Assembly (NCBI GenBank): GCA_035236585.1
Contig: CP141132.1
Coordinates: 41,853,880-41,917,879 of the forward strand
Direction of reading: 5' to 3'
Source: Warburgia ugandensis
Lineage: Eukaryota > Streptophyta > Magnoliopsida > Canellales > Canellaceae
DNA: 64,000 nucleotides
The notes beneath the pieces are model-generated. The model searched no databases. It was not told where the DNA came from and worked only from the letters and a program-made list of their open reading frames with translations. The translations under genes were made by a program, and so were the position numbers. Shown here piece after piece: positions 1-12,249 of the stretch (position 1 is its first letter; each line of letters starts with the position of its first letter).

Positions 1-1318
1 GTGCATAAATGAACTTTTTAATAGGAACTTTGTAGTTGAAAGTTCATCCATGCATAAGGTCCTTACTTACCATATTAATGTGGTTGAAATGTATAAAATT
101 TACTTATGTGCATCATTTAGAAATGTGAATAGATGGTTTGATGAGTTAATTTGCAATTTAATCTCATTTTATATGTGAGCATGTTGAACACATATCAAAG
201 TGACAGGAGAAGATGAAACTTGGATTGACTAGGTTACATTGAGATCATGAGACACTAATAATTGATTTTCTTATGCATGTTCATTCCCTACATGGGTCAT
301 GCGCATGGATCTAGACAATTTAGGACATAGTTTTGGATAAGAAATGCATGGTGGGAAGTTCTTGTCCTAGTTTGGCAAGCATAGTCATATGATTTTAATC
401 TAAATTGTAATATATGATTTTTTAATCTAAGCTTTGAAAATCAAGAGATTGAATTGTTATGTTAGATTTTCCATTTCTTAAATGCATGCATATATATATA
501 AGCCATGGATTTTCAATGGGTTTGACCATGTGCACGTCCCTATTTAATGGAAAAAGCTAGGATTGATTTTACATGGATAATTTTATGCTCATAATTATCA
601 TCCTTAAAGTAACATGAATCCTAAGTGTCCTTGATACAATTGGTAGACTAATCCTACGTAAGCAATCTATGTAGATTGAATCATGTGCATGATTTAGTGC
701 CACAATTTAATGTATTAAATAGATTCAATAGTTGCATGAAAACAAGAAGGGTTTTCTATGCTCATGGAGATGGTGTTCTAGCATGAGGATTCAAAGAAGG
801 AAATGATTTAAAGTTTGCAAAAGCTTTGCATGATTTTCAATTGTTTTTAGTTTACAAATAGAAACTACATAAATTGTGAAAAAATGAAGTTTAGTTTTCC
901 AAAAAATGAATTGAAAACTTTGTTTCTACTTGCTAAAGTTGCATTTTGAGAATAACACTTTTTCTTAGTTTTTCTAAATACATGAAAGTGAGATAGCATG
1001 AGTTCTCTTGATAACCAAGATTTACATGATTAAAAATATGAAAATTAGTACATGAAAAATACTTATTAAATATGATTTTAAAAGCCACTAAAATGAGATG
1101 TTTATTTAAGGATGTTTTGGGGAAGTTTTGATGTGCCAAATGAAGGGGCAGGATTTTTTAGTATGAACAAAAAAGTAATAATATGATTTGCAAATCATAT
1201 TTGATGAGATTTTGGGTATAGCGTAACCTTGGATATATAATTTTTGGTAGGTTGAAGTGCCTGGTGGGCCTATGCTAAGGCTTATACAAGTTAGCCTCCA
1301 GATCCATGAATGGTATAT
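1..1318 (+). mobile_element. E1: left part of an E-type LTR, split by T1
   Basis: This stretch matches the reverse complement of about 49,300-50,200 (E2) over most of its length; for example, the segment around 200-370 corresponds to 49,800-50,000. It has no coding potential that I trust. The matching sequence resumes at 28,531, so the two parts are one LTR interrupted by T1. In E2 the sequence across the T1 insertion point is continuous, which supports this. The start of the LTR lies before the window. Confidence 0.75.
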
Positions 1319-1946
1319 TGTGATGATCCAAGCTTTTAGATTCTTCTGGAGAATCCCTAGAATTTTTTATTATATAGAAGCCTTTAGAAAACATACTACA
1401 TAGTAGTTTTTAAGACCTCATCTTCAAATCCCAAGGTTGTAAGTAAAACTCCACATTTATTCAAGTAGAATAATCCTTTAGATGAGTACAAAATGTAGGA
1501 CTCATTGGTCACTGCTCAAACAACCACATAATCCATAAATTAAACATGAAATAAATCTCAAGTCCTTATTACATGTCCAGCCAACAATTCCTTAAAATAA
1601 AGTCACATATAACCTAATCTAATCCTCCATTCATATTTCTCTTGCTTTTGGATTTTTTGCTATTCAAGTCCTCCTAAATGCAAGCTCTACTGCTTAAATA
1701 TACTACCTAAAAAAATGTTTTGTTGGTTAGCATAACTAATCAATTTGAAAACTTCTAAACTAGCTTTGAAAGTAATCGTTAATTCATATTTTTGATCTTT
1801 TAAAACCATGCACATAACAAGTCCACATTCATGATCAATTTAACAATTATGCATAATCATCAATGTCTATCATCACATGATCTAAATAACATAACAAAAG
1901 GTAGCATCTTGCCTTGACACCACAAAGGGAATGGTCTAACCCCTCA

Positions 1947-2356
1947 AGGATGATTGATATGATAGCTCATACCAATGATCACATCATATGCTTATTTTGG
2001 GGTTACTATTGAATGGCACAACCATCCTACCATATCTAGTCTAACTCTCTCAAGATGCCTAATTTTTCAAGCTCGAACCAACTCCAGAGAATGAGTAACA
2101 TGTCAGCTCCAATGTCTATAATTACAAATACAAACAGTAACTTGACCCTCTAGGATGATTGAAATGGTAGCTGATATCAATGATCACAGCCTGTGCTCAT
2201 TTTGAGGTTACTGTTGAATGGAACATCCATCTTGCCATATGCTCCAATCTAACTCTCTTGAGATGCCTAATTTTTAGGCCAGAACCAACTCTAGTAAATG
2301 ATCGACATGTCAGCTCCCATATATACAAACACAAACACAAATAGTAACTATGACCA
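1947..2356. repeat. Two-copy tandem repeat, period about 205 bp
   Basis: Two diverged copies begin with AGGATGATTGA at 1,947 and 2,152. Both continue through a shared TAACTCTC...GATGCCTAATTTTT stretch and a CATGTCAGCTCC stretch. I do not see a counterpart in the T1 5' LTR near 26,000, where this segment is much shorter. Confidence 0.75.
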
Positions 2357-3385
2357 AAGAGGAATGCCCTTTCTAACTATGCTCATCCGCATTATCTACA
2401 GACTCTATTAGCAGTCATGGGGAGGCAAATCACATAGGAAGAAGTTTTCCCATGACACATACTTCCTGAAATATACCATGACTTATATTCAATATTCTTC
2501 TTAGTGGACAGAGGTCACCTAAACCCCCTGTCATAGTACTCGAGAGTGCAACTCTCTCTCCCACAACTAACTCTAGCACGTAAACTATCAAACAGACCAT
2601 AATCACACTCATAAAATCTCATGAACTCAATGAATCTCTCTAGTGCACAAGCACATCACATTAAACATTACATATTTTAACATGAGAGATTCAAATAACA
2701 AATATCATATATATCGACATTGTGTAAAACATTCAATACCAATAGCTCTTTACATCCTTCAACTCCCAACTTTTCATGACTTTGAATTTAGTTTTAAAAA
2801 CATAGTGTTAAGGTTTTCTACTAGTCCATGTCACAATATTGCATATTCAATCCAACTATCAAAATCAATTCAATTGATAGCTAGTGTACTTCTCAATTTT
2901 CATGGTATAAACTTATAAAACTAAAAGTTTGAGTTTTTTTTTTATATTTGATAATATAAAAATATTCTTTCCAAAAAATAATTTTTTGAGGTTATTTTAA
3001 TTGAGAGAAAACAAAATTTTACTACAAAATAAGACCTAAAAATCAAGGATTTTGTTTTGAAAAGTATATTTGAAAATGAATGCAAAACTGTCCAAAATTT
3101 GTCTAAATAATACCTGAAATCTTCTTTATAAAATTGTAAGCTTAATAGTCTTCTTTCCATGCCAAATTTATACTAGAATTATTCAACCCATTATACTTTA
3201 GAACCATACAAAAATTTGTGAAAAGTTGGCGTCCAGAGGCTTGGAAACTTAGCTCCATAACTCATGATTCTTTTAACATGATATCTTTTCTAGGCATGTT
3301 CACCACTTACAAACACATGTTGTTACAAAATTTTAGTGGAAAAATCTGTGCCAATCACACCCTAATCACATAATAATACATCATT

Positions 3386-3451
3386 CAAAAAACATGAATA
3401 CAGGGTCCAAAAAACATGTATATAGGGTTTAAAAAACATGTATACAGGGTC
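3386..3451. repeat. Three tandem copies of a 22-bp unit
   Basis: The unit is CAAAAAACATGNATACAGGGTC, present three times with a few substitutions. A shorter version (about one and a half copies) lies at the corresponding place in the other T1 LTR near 26,950-26,985, so the array length changed after T1 inserted or was already variable. Confidence 0.8.
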
Positions 3452-3960
3452 CATGATTTTACCTAAGAGAACTCTTCAAAACTTAATATATTTCACCTAG
3501 AAAACAACAAGTTTTCTTACATGTTTTTACATCATGATATCAAGCATTCAAAGAATGAAAGCATAGTCTAAATTTATGAGAAAAATGATCTTGTTTGCTC
3601 ATACAAATCCATCCGTATCAGTAACATGTCAACATAGTGATGAAAATTACACGTGTTGAAATAAATCTCTTTATTAACCTATTTAACATCTTAACATACT
3701 ATGAAAACTTTATGATTACCAAACCTAAACATGACTCAACAAGATCAAATAAAAAAAGTCCATGGAAAAACCATGATTTCACATGCATGAAATTATTTTT
3801 AGAAACATCATCATCTCAATCAAAACCATGCAAAACCTAATTGTTTTATTCCCAATAACTCATGCTTGATTTTAAAATCCTAGTAGAGTGAGTAGAAAAA
3901 TTTCCCTATCTAGAAATCACCAACTCCTATGTCTTCTAAGGCCTTCTTTTCCATACTTGA

Positions 3961-5669
3961 TGTCGTTATACTGCAAGTACATGAGCCTTTGTAGTGTAGC
4001 ATGTGTAAGTACGTGTCCATCCCACAGGGACTTGCTTTAAGAATTTGGAGTTTAAATAAAATTTAATTGTTCAAAAATTAAAATTAAATACTAAAAATTA
4101 ACTAAAAGTGCAATTAGACTTTAGATGTATTTAATCGTTGAAAATTATAGAGGTCCAACTGAAGAAGACATAAATTTAACTAGAGAAACAAGAAAAATCT
4201 ACTTCCCTAGATGGATTATCATCAATTTCTTCAAATATTACATCTCAAATGTTAATCATCCATCATCAACATATTCCTTGTGCTTCTGATTAATGATCCA
4301 ATGGACAGATTAGATAGATTCTCAAAAATTGAAAAGATTTGGTCCAAATATGGAATTTCAAATTTAATGGCTTAGATATGATTTGTGAATCTCAAATTGA
4401 CAATTAGGAACAATAAATAATAATAAAAAATGTCCTAGAAACTATATCTAAAAGTTGATTGAAAATCAAATGTGAATTAGATAAGAAATTGAAGAATTTT
4501 TATTTATTAAAGTAGAACCGTTGATCTAATTAAGCTTGAATAAGACAGGTTTGGATTAACCAATTCCTAGATTAAGTGAGAACAACATAGAACATAGATA
4601 ACAGAATGGGAATAAAACACCACACAAATAAGAATAGTAACAGGACTAAAATGTCATTAAAATTAGTATAGTAAGGACAAAATGGAATTTTTCCTGAAAC
4701 TTGCTTCTTTTTCCTGTAAAATTGAAAAATTCAACCAGAATAGACAAAGACAGAGAAGATGATGATGCCAGTTGGTCTGTGTGATGAGGAGATAGGGGGA
4801 TTGCTGGAGCAGTGCTGGACATTGATGATGTGTCCCCAACCAAACAATGACATCGTGGAGCGGTGATGGAGGGTTGGGCAGTGGAGATAATGTCTTTGGT
4901 TCTGGTGCGGTGGAGCAGTGAAGATTCAGAGCTCCGTCTGGTGCTATGAAAGGGCAGACAATGGAAATGATGTAAGGCATGGGAGCTGGAGTGTGAATGG
5001 GAAGAGAATTGGAGTAGGTCAGTGGAGGCTGTCGTGCTAGGTAGAGGAGTAAAGTGGGACTGGGAGACTGGAAATGATGACAACATTGGTGAATGGATGG
5101 ATATAGCTAGTGATGCGCTGGCTTTTAAAGATAGGGAGTTGACATGGAAAGAAGAGGTAGAGAGAGATGCAGTGCGCGGACAGAGAAGAGGAGACTATGG
5201 ATTGAATAGAGGAGGGAAAGACGGTGAGAAAGAAGAGAGAATTGGAAAGTAGGAATGACAGGTTTAGAGGGCGATGAAATAGAGAAAATGAAACGAGATG
5301 ATGGGGATGAGCGATGAAGTGAGCAAAGTAAAAGAGGGAAAGTGAAAGAGAAGAATGAGGGAGAGATGCAGGTTGCAGGAGAACTAAAGGAGATATGCAA
5401 GGAAAAGGAATGATGATAAATTGAACAAGAAAAAAAAGAATGAAGAAAACAATGGCAAGCAAAGGAAAACAAAAAAAAAAACTAAAACCATCCTCAGGGC
5501 TCCCACGGGTTTCCTCTTATAAAGCTTTCCCCACTTCTATGTGTATTTTCCCCCACTTTCCTTATCCTTTCCTTATGGTGAGGAGTTAGTTTCCTACTAA
5601 AAAAACTTCAATCCCCTTGAATTATGCCTCTTCATTCCAAATTTGATCTCTTATTTAGGAAGTCTTATC
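3961..5669 (-). repeat. A1 3' LTR, truncated by B1
   Basis: This aligns with about 13,254-14,905 of the 5' LTR. The match stops at 5,669, where B1 begins with TGTGAAAACC. The remaining 360 or so bases of the LTR do not reappear after B1, so they were deleted. A TATA-like motif is at about 5,515-5,523 (minus). Confidence 0.85.
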
Positions 5670-6216
5670 TGTGAAAACCCCAATTTTTATGGAATTATTT
5701 GGAATTAATTAGATATTTACAAAAATCAAGGTGGAATATTATATTTAATATAATATTAATTTTTAGAAAAAGAATCAAGTCTTGAAAATGGATATTTGGA
5801 ATCATTCATGGGAAACTAGTCAGAATGATTGTAAGCATGCCAAAATCTAAGCTCGAATGAAAATTCTTATTTTTTTGTAATTTTTGTGAATTTATATTTA
5901 CCCATAAGGGTAAAATGGTCATTTCACTTTTGTGTGAAGTTCACAAAAGTTCGGTGAGCTGGTGGACAGCCATCTCAGCAGATATCAATGATGAAGAATA
6001 AACATGATGAGGAATATGCTTTTAATTTTATAAGAAAAGTGGAAAATCATTTAAAATGAAAATAATTAAAATTTTAATTAAAATAATACAAACTCCCTGG
6101 ACTCTCCCCCTCTTTCTCTCCCTCTTTCTTTCTCTTTCTCTCTCTTCTTTCCTTTTTCTTTCTTTTTTCTTTCTTTTCTTCTTTTCTTTTCTCTCTCATC
6201 CCTTTACAATCGCGAA

Positions 6217-6234
6217 GTGCGTCTGCAGACGCAC
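6217..6234. other. 18-bp perfect palindrome GTGCGTCTGCAGACGCAC
   Basis: A perfect inverted repeat with PstI-site centre, just after the pyrimidine-rich tract of B1 and in a locally GC-rich patch. B2 has a decayed counterpart near 25,595-25,618 (minus), so the palindromic region is a family property. Its role is unknown; a leader RNA hairpin is one possibility. Confidence 0.8.
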
Positions 6235-7779
6235 CCGAGGGGAATATTCCCTCAGATCTATTGGGTGAGTCCATAGATGCGCCATCCCCGATGGAACCAG
6301 GGTTTCACCCTAGGTACTGTGTTTCAATTAGGCATCCATTTTTAGCCATTGAAACATGATCTTGACCATTCATATTGTTCAGAATTTCACAAGCTTCAAA
6401 AGCCCTATGATTTCACAATGATCAGAGATATTCACGAGTGAAATCACAGGAGAACAGTAAGTCTAACGACCTATATTTTTTGGCGTGGATCTCTCTTTTC
6501 CGACCATATTTTCTGATTCTGGACACTATAGGTAGGTACCCCCTGGTAGGTTTCAATGTGTGAAGATCACCAGACTGGATTTTTCGGCAAGATTTTTTCA
6601 GTGAATCTAGTACCAATGAAACAAGTGAAAAACACCTATAAAATGTATATTTTTGAAGATTTTAAGCCATTGGATGGATTCAGAGGGTCTTAAAACCCTT
6701 GAGGATGAAATCTAGGATGTTGGATCATTTAGATCTAGGAGATATAGGGAAAAATTAATCTAACAGTCTAGATAGGACCGTGTCAACTATCCCAGGTCAC
6801 CCCTCCTCGTACACTGGCTATCACCGGTGGAACACGGAGGGGGTGGGTCACCGATCGATCTGTCGATCTGTGAACCTAGAATGAATATGGCCCTTGTTTT
6901 GATCTGAAACCTTAAAACTTCAATTCATAGCTCATTTTAACTCCAAATCAAGTTGGAAAGAAGCTCTGAATTAATGGTGAAGAGTAGAATCTAATGAGTA
7001 AAAATTTGTAAATTACAAAAAAGGGTACTAATTCCCAAGATCAATCAAATTTTACATGACCAGACCTTGGATTTCTAATCCATCAGTGATCTAGTGATGA
7101 GGGAACATGGAATCAAGAGTTACATGTGACTAATCTAGGATGAATTAAGAAATTTAACCTTAATGGAAGAGAAATCTTATAAATAATCATGGATTTACTT
7201 GATTTGACTAATCAAGCATGATAAGAAACTATAAAATAGTATGGATGATGATCTAATGATAAGATCATCAAAAATAAATGGCTTGATGAGGCTAATTTGG
7301 GATAGATTGAAATCTATGCCCTTGATTTGGATAAATTGACTTAAGACCTTCTTGATCGGTTGGATCAAGAAAGATCAGATCATATAATGAGATTCATTAA
7401 TGATCTAGTGATGATATCACAGTAAGAGAATGTGATAGATCTAAATAAAAATGAAAGATCAAGATCTAACCCCTTAATGGGATGAAAAATGAATAGAGAT
7501 CAAAATGAATAAATATGATGTATTCAAATGAGCATGTGAATTATTAAATTCTATTATAAATGTTCTTTTATTTGCTTAGTAGATTTTATTGTTAGATTTA
7601 TTTATTTATGCCTTAATTGTTCATGTTATGTAAATTACATGAAAAATGTAATTAAATGAAAATAGATATTGATGAACATTTACATTGAATATGGACATGG
7701 ACTTAATGATAGTAAGGGCTATAGTTAGTAGGACAATATAAGGAATATCATTTTCTTTGCCCAAATTAGGAGAATAATA

Positions 7780-8035
7780 AACCTCATGAATGACACTTTA
7801 AATGTTCATGGATTTAATTAAAATCAAATAGAAAGAGTACTTAGGGTTTAGCTAAGGTCACCCCAGTAAATGCTAAACATAGTGGTTAAGGGGGTTCTCT
7901 AATAGAGCCCTGCTCTTCCCCCACCTTTTTATGATATTTGTGAGGTTTAAACCCCTCCTTACATGAGAATTGAATTGACCACTTTGTGAGCAATTTTTAA
8001 CTGGTAAGCTTTAGTCAATTCTGAAATAAGGAGTT
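7780..8035 (+). other. Leader-like module in B1
   Basis: This non-coding segment matches, in the same element orientation, the A1 leader at about 12,250-12,560 (minus) and the B2 segment at 23,240-23,520 (minus). Shared landmarks are AATTAAAATCAA...AGAG, CTAAACATAGTGGTTA, a pyrimidine-rich CTTCC block, TTTAAACCCCTCCTTACA and AACTGGTAAGC...TAGTCAA. The distribution is discussed in the findings. Confidence 0.7.
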
Positions 8036-8563
8036 GTTTAGAATTAGGAGTGCATAAATTATCTTCAATCAGTAAAACATTAACTAGTTGAATAATAATA
8101 AGATCATAAAAGGATAGTAAACTATGTAATCCTAATAAAAATGGTAATTAAGATAATCAAAGATGATACAAGATCCATAAGGAGATCTTAAATGATCAAG
8201 AATAATAAGAATCATAATATTGTACGTATGTTTTGAAGTAGTATAAATATTAGATTCAAATGTAGATCAATAGATTAGATCCTTGATCAATATGATCCAA
8301 GGAACAAGATCCAAATCATCCTATGTAAGGATGATCAAAAGAACAATTAAGAAGTATAAATGAGCTGAGGAATGACTGTATATATATGATTTGACAGATA
8401 CATGAAGGATATGATGATCAAGATCAATGAAAAGATGGATGGTTGAAAGTAAAGGTGGGTGGACCTTAAGAATATATTCAATATATAAGATACATGTATT
8501 TTACACATGATCTTATCCTGATAAATGAGTTTTGATTATAATTGCCTTGGAATTATTAAGAAT

Positions 8564-8687
8564 CAACAAATGATGTTGAAATGAATACAAAGGGATTGAT
8601 TAAGTAATTATGAAATTACTTAAGACAACAAATGATGTTGAAATGAATACAAAGGAATTGATTAAGTAATTAGGAAATTACTTAATG
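8564..8687. repeat. 62-bp tandem duplication in B1
   Basis: Two nearly identical units start with CAACAAATGATG at 8,564 and 8,626, each ending in an inverted TAAGTAATT...AATTACTTA pair. The low divergence indicates a recent duplication compared with the age of the element. Confidence 0.85.
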
Positions 8688-10454
8688 GGTAGAATGGGAA
8701 GATTTGAACTATATAAGTTGGAGCCCCAAATCTTAAGGAAATAAGTTATAGGCATGTTCTATTATAACCAGACACACAGTCTGTAAGTATGAAATAATAT
8801 TTTCCATACAAGCATGGAGGCTTGTGGTTTTGTTTTAAGACAGGCTTATGCCTAGGGATGCCAATGCTATGAGAGTTGTGAGAGTTTGGCCACCTGCTCT
8901 CCGAAACTGATTATGATGACAATATCGTGCCCAAAGAGAGGCAAAACATCGAGCAGGGCAATTATGGAAAGGCTGCCACTGTGACGGCCACATAAATCTT
9001 GACTTCTAACCCAATATGCTTAAATTCCATTGGAAATATGTCTCAACCTCAGATCCTCATAAGTATACTCTCAGAAATGAAACTCTCAGATAAGGGTTTA
9101 AACATATTTCTCTCATTATGTGACCGAATCCAACAAGCTAGTGTTTCACATAAATCTTTTAAATGCTCATGAGATAAAGGAAAGTGATCCCTAAGAGTAG
9201 ATGTTACCACAAAGAATATTAGGGGTCTTTTATCTTAATTCCTTCTTTTTATCTCCTCTTTAAGGCTATGTTCCACCTAAGATTAATAGGTCTTTAACTA
9301 GGACAAAATGTAGGCTTAGGACAAGTTTAGAAAAAAAGGGTATAAGGATTTCAAAGGTTCAAAATTGAGTAGAGGTCTTCCATGAATATCTGTTAGGACA
9401 AATTTTCTTTTGGGTTGTACTTGAAGTGAATATCTCTTTCATATTTTTGTCTTTCTCTTTTGATTTTTTTTACTTCTTTTTTTCACTTTTTTTTTTTTTT
9501 GGCTTCTTTGGAAGAAAGATAGCTAATTTTCACACTTCTTTGACTTTTTGTCCTTTTTCTGAACTTTTTCTACTAACTCTACTCATTTTGACAATGGGTA
9601 AAGGATATTTATTTTACTAGCTTGATCTGGGTTAAGTTAAATGGGGTTAAGAAGAAAAAGGCTTAATAATATGCTCAAAAGGGCTAACTACTGGTATGAT
9701 GTACTAGGTAGGCTTTATATCTCTAGGTTGAGCAAGGATGGCCTATATCATTTCCTAGTTTCTTAAAGCCTATCAGATTTAATATATTTTTTGGAAACAA
9801 AGCTATTACTCCTCTTTATTCTTGACATTTAACCAAAACAAGGATAATAGGATCACACTAATTTATATCCACTAAAGAAGTTGTGGAATTACATATAACT
9901 CTCTGAAAGAAGATAGTCTCAAAATCTCACTTGGTTATAGGTCTCCACTGATTTTCCTCTCGGTCTCTAAGTCATACCTCTCTATTAGTCTTGACTATGT
10001 GCTGTGTGTAAATGTTCTCAAGAATTAACGTTCATAAACTGCTTCAACACATGAATGATTTGCAAAACTAATCATATGCATTCCCGTTAAGAGATGAAAA
10101 TAGTGGAATTACTAAATTCTAAATATCTAGTTCTCATCATAGTAAGGGAACTCTTCTTTAATTAATTAATTTTTTCAAATTAAGAAAATTCAAAATCTCT
10201 ATGTTCATCTACAACCTGAATGAAACATTGTCCTCAATCTTAGAAAACATAGAATCTATATGATAATGGAAGGATGTAGAAGTTGGAGATTTGAAAAACA
10301 TCTGGGTTGCCTACTAGGAAGCGCTAAGTTTTACATATTCGGCCAAACATAGCCTAACCTAACTAGGTCAATTTATTTGTCCTAATCCTAACCCTAAGAT
10401 GAAATGGTGAGATTCCTCATGCCACTTCAGAATCTTGCGATAATCTATATATTG

Positions 10455-10611
10455 CCTCCACCCTAAAATTTTTGGTGGTGGTAACATCGAGATAACAAAG
10501 ATCACCACGGTTTTTAATTGTGGGGAATTATATTGATGATCTTCCCATCTTTAAAATTTCACAGTAGTCAATATAATTCCTCCACCTTGAAAATTGAGGT
10601 GATGGTAACAC
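10455..10611 (-). repeat. Two hairpin-forming copies, period 124 bp
   Basis: Copies at 10,455-10,487 and 10,579-10,611 both read CCTCCACC, an A/T loop, then GGTGGTGG or GGTGATGG, and both end GGTAACA. Each can fold into a short hairpin. The minus strand reads purine-rich GGTGGAGG. A third weaker version (ACCACGG...TTGTGG) lies between them at about 10,504-10,524. Confidence 0.7.
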
Positions 10612-10927
10612 AATGACTTTTTTACTACCATGCATTTTGGTGGACCATTTGGAGATGAATGACCCTTTTCTTGACCAAATTGAGGGATAGCAATGACCAT
10701 TATATTCAAGTTAACTTTTTCTTCTGTTTCCCTAACATTCTTGAAAGGGGTCTAAGCTGACTCTGCCTTTCCCAAAAAGGTTCTTCTTGTATTGCTAGAG
10801 GTGGGGACATGGTTTGGCTTAAACCCTATTTATCTTCTGATGTATGCCTTAAACTAGGTTGATGTACATTAACTGACTCTTTTTCTTCCTATTTTATGGG
10901 CACATGCAAGGTTTTAAATGGGACTAC

Positions 10928-12014
10928 CTAACTATCTTGTGATTTTTCAAATAAGGTCAATAGGTCCCAATTAGGCACATCTTCTATATTACAAGTCTCT
11001 GTTGGAATTTCAAGAATTGTGGGAGTTTCTATTCTTGCTTGCCATTGAGAAGTGTTCATCAAAGGCATAGTATCCAACAACTCATTCATCTCCTCAATGG
11101 ATGTGTCTTCATCAAAGTCATAAAAGTAAGCGGGAAGTTTTGGGTTAGATGTTTCTAAAGTTTCATTTTCTTCATCAATGGAAGTCTCTTCATCATAATT
11201 GTCATAAGGAGCAGGACATGGCTCAAGTAGATATAAGTTGGGGGTTTCTAAGGATGGTTGTGGAATTTGTGGCTCATAAGGATCATAAGAAACTTCCATC
11301 CTATTATTAGTAATAAACGGCTCTTTAGTATCACTAATCTATTTTATGATCTCATCCCTTTCAGCAATGTTTCTATCAATATTTTCCCATATTGGTTTCA
11401 TTTCTGCAATCCATTCCTCCCTCTCTCTATTTATTTCCTTAGTCTCCTTTTCAAGGCAGCCATTTTTTTTTCTTCCATTCTCTCAAAAAATTGTTGCGTA
11501 TTCTCTTCTAGTGGTTGTTCTTCATGCTATAGAGGAAACAACTCTAGGGTTGCTATTGCTATGTCATTGGGACACTAAAAAAGGGTTGAGCAAGTTGAAC
11601 CCATGATGGTTGTCCCTGATAATCTAAATAACCATGGCAGTGTTGACCAAGGTGGAACCATTGTGGTTCTTCCTGATATCAGTACTCCTGAGACCATGGT
11701 TGTTCATGATGCCTAGCCCATCCACTATCATCGTGGTAATTTGTCTCAAGATAAAAATTACTAGGGTATGTGAATGCATTAGGTGCATCCACTTGCCCTT
11801 GATAATATTCATTATCTGTGGAGCTTAATGACGGCCATGAAGAAGTGGGATAGGGATGCTCAGAATAGGTATTACTATGGTACTGAGGTTGTGGCACAGC
11901 TTGCCTAGAAGCGAATATCCTAAGTAATTGACTTTTTATAATATCTAGCCTATCCATCAATCTATGAAATCTATCCCCTTCTTGATAGGCTGTTGTTCTC
12001 AACTTCGTATACAA
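10928..12014 (-). pseudogene. A1 gag-position ORF, broken; unfamiliar protein
   Basis: Two open stretches (12,014-11,679 and 11,299-10,928) and the text between them form one decayed reading region of roughly 360 codons. The N-terminal part is rich in Tyr, Gln, Pro and Ser (for example YPTSSWPSLSSTDNEYY), the middle reads as a charged coiled-coil-like stretch (about 11,350-11,560), and the C-terminal part is acidic with repeated DEDTSIEE-like motifs. H1 encodes a matching N-terminal piece. There is no zinc knuckle or RT. Its position after PBS and leader suggests a gag-derived or accessory protein, but I do not recognise the family. Confidence 0.6.
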
Positions 12015-12249
12015 TGAAACAAATCATTATATACAAAAAATGAGTTTTTTTTATTATTATGGAAAACCCTAACAACATGAAACCCAAATGATAGTCCTAA
12101 GCTAAATGCTAATTCTAACTCTACATGATGCACAAATGAAGGGCACAATCAAATAATCCTTATGCTAATAAGCAGCATTATTTTGACTTTCTTGAAGTTG
12201 TGTGGGGACAATGCTTGTAGATTAGCCTAATCTAGTGCTACTCCTCTCT

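Larger units (their letters stand above)
1319..3960 (-). repeat. T1 3' LTR, 3'-terminal portion
   Basis: This aligns with 20,470-20,967 plus 25,980-27,525 of the 5' LTR. The terminus …GGATCATCACA is the counterpart of …AAGTCGTCACA at 20,470. A roughly 205-bp tandem duplication at 1,947-2,356 and a 22-bp triple repeat at 3,386-3,451 account for part of the extra length relative to the 5' LTR. Confidence 0.8.
5670..8984 (+). mobile_element. B1: 5'-intact, 3'-truncated B-type long LTR
   Basis: It starts TGTGAAAACCCCAATTTTT, matching the TGTAACAATGCCAATTTTT start of B2, and aligns with B2 through the hairpin ACAAGC-ATGGAG-GCTTGT (8,808-8,825) and the AATTATGGAAAGG...CACTGTGA stretch ending at about 8,984. 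The last 0.9 kb present in B2 is absent. It contains a pyrimidine-rich tract (about 6,091-6,205), an 18-bp palindrome, a 62-bp tandem duplication and the A/H leader-like module. No coding gene is recognised; short open frames in the CT-rich tract are compositional. Confidence 0.75.

Noticed and set aside
5037..5472. Long hydrophobic Ser/Phe/Leu-rich minus-strand open frames in A LTRs (also 14,039-14,697 and, plus strand, 30,979-31,872), partly similar between copies
   Set aside because: They coincide with CT-rich tracts of homologous LTRs, overlap in two frames at once and shift frame between copies. Similarity is explained by DNA homology. A dN/dS test across many copies would be needed to reopen this.
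11258..11606. Plus-strand open frames of 86-106 codons
   Set aside because: Antisense to the coiled-coil part of the A1 protein, with no motif of their own.
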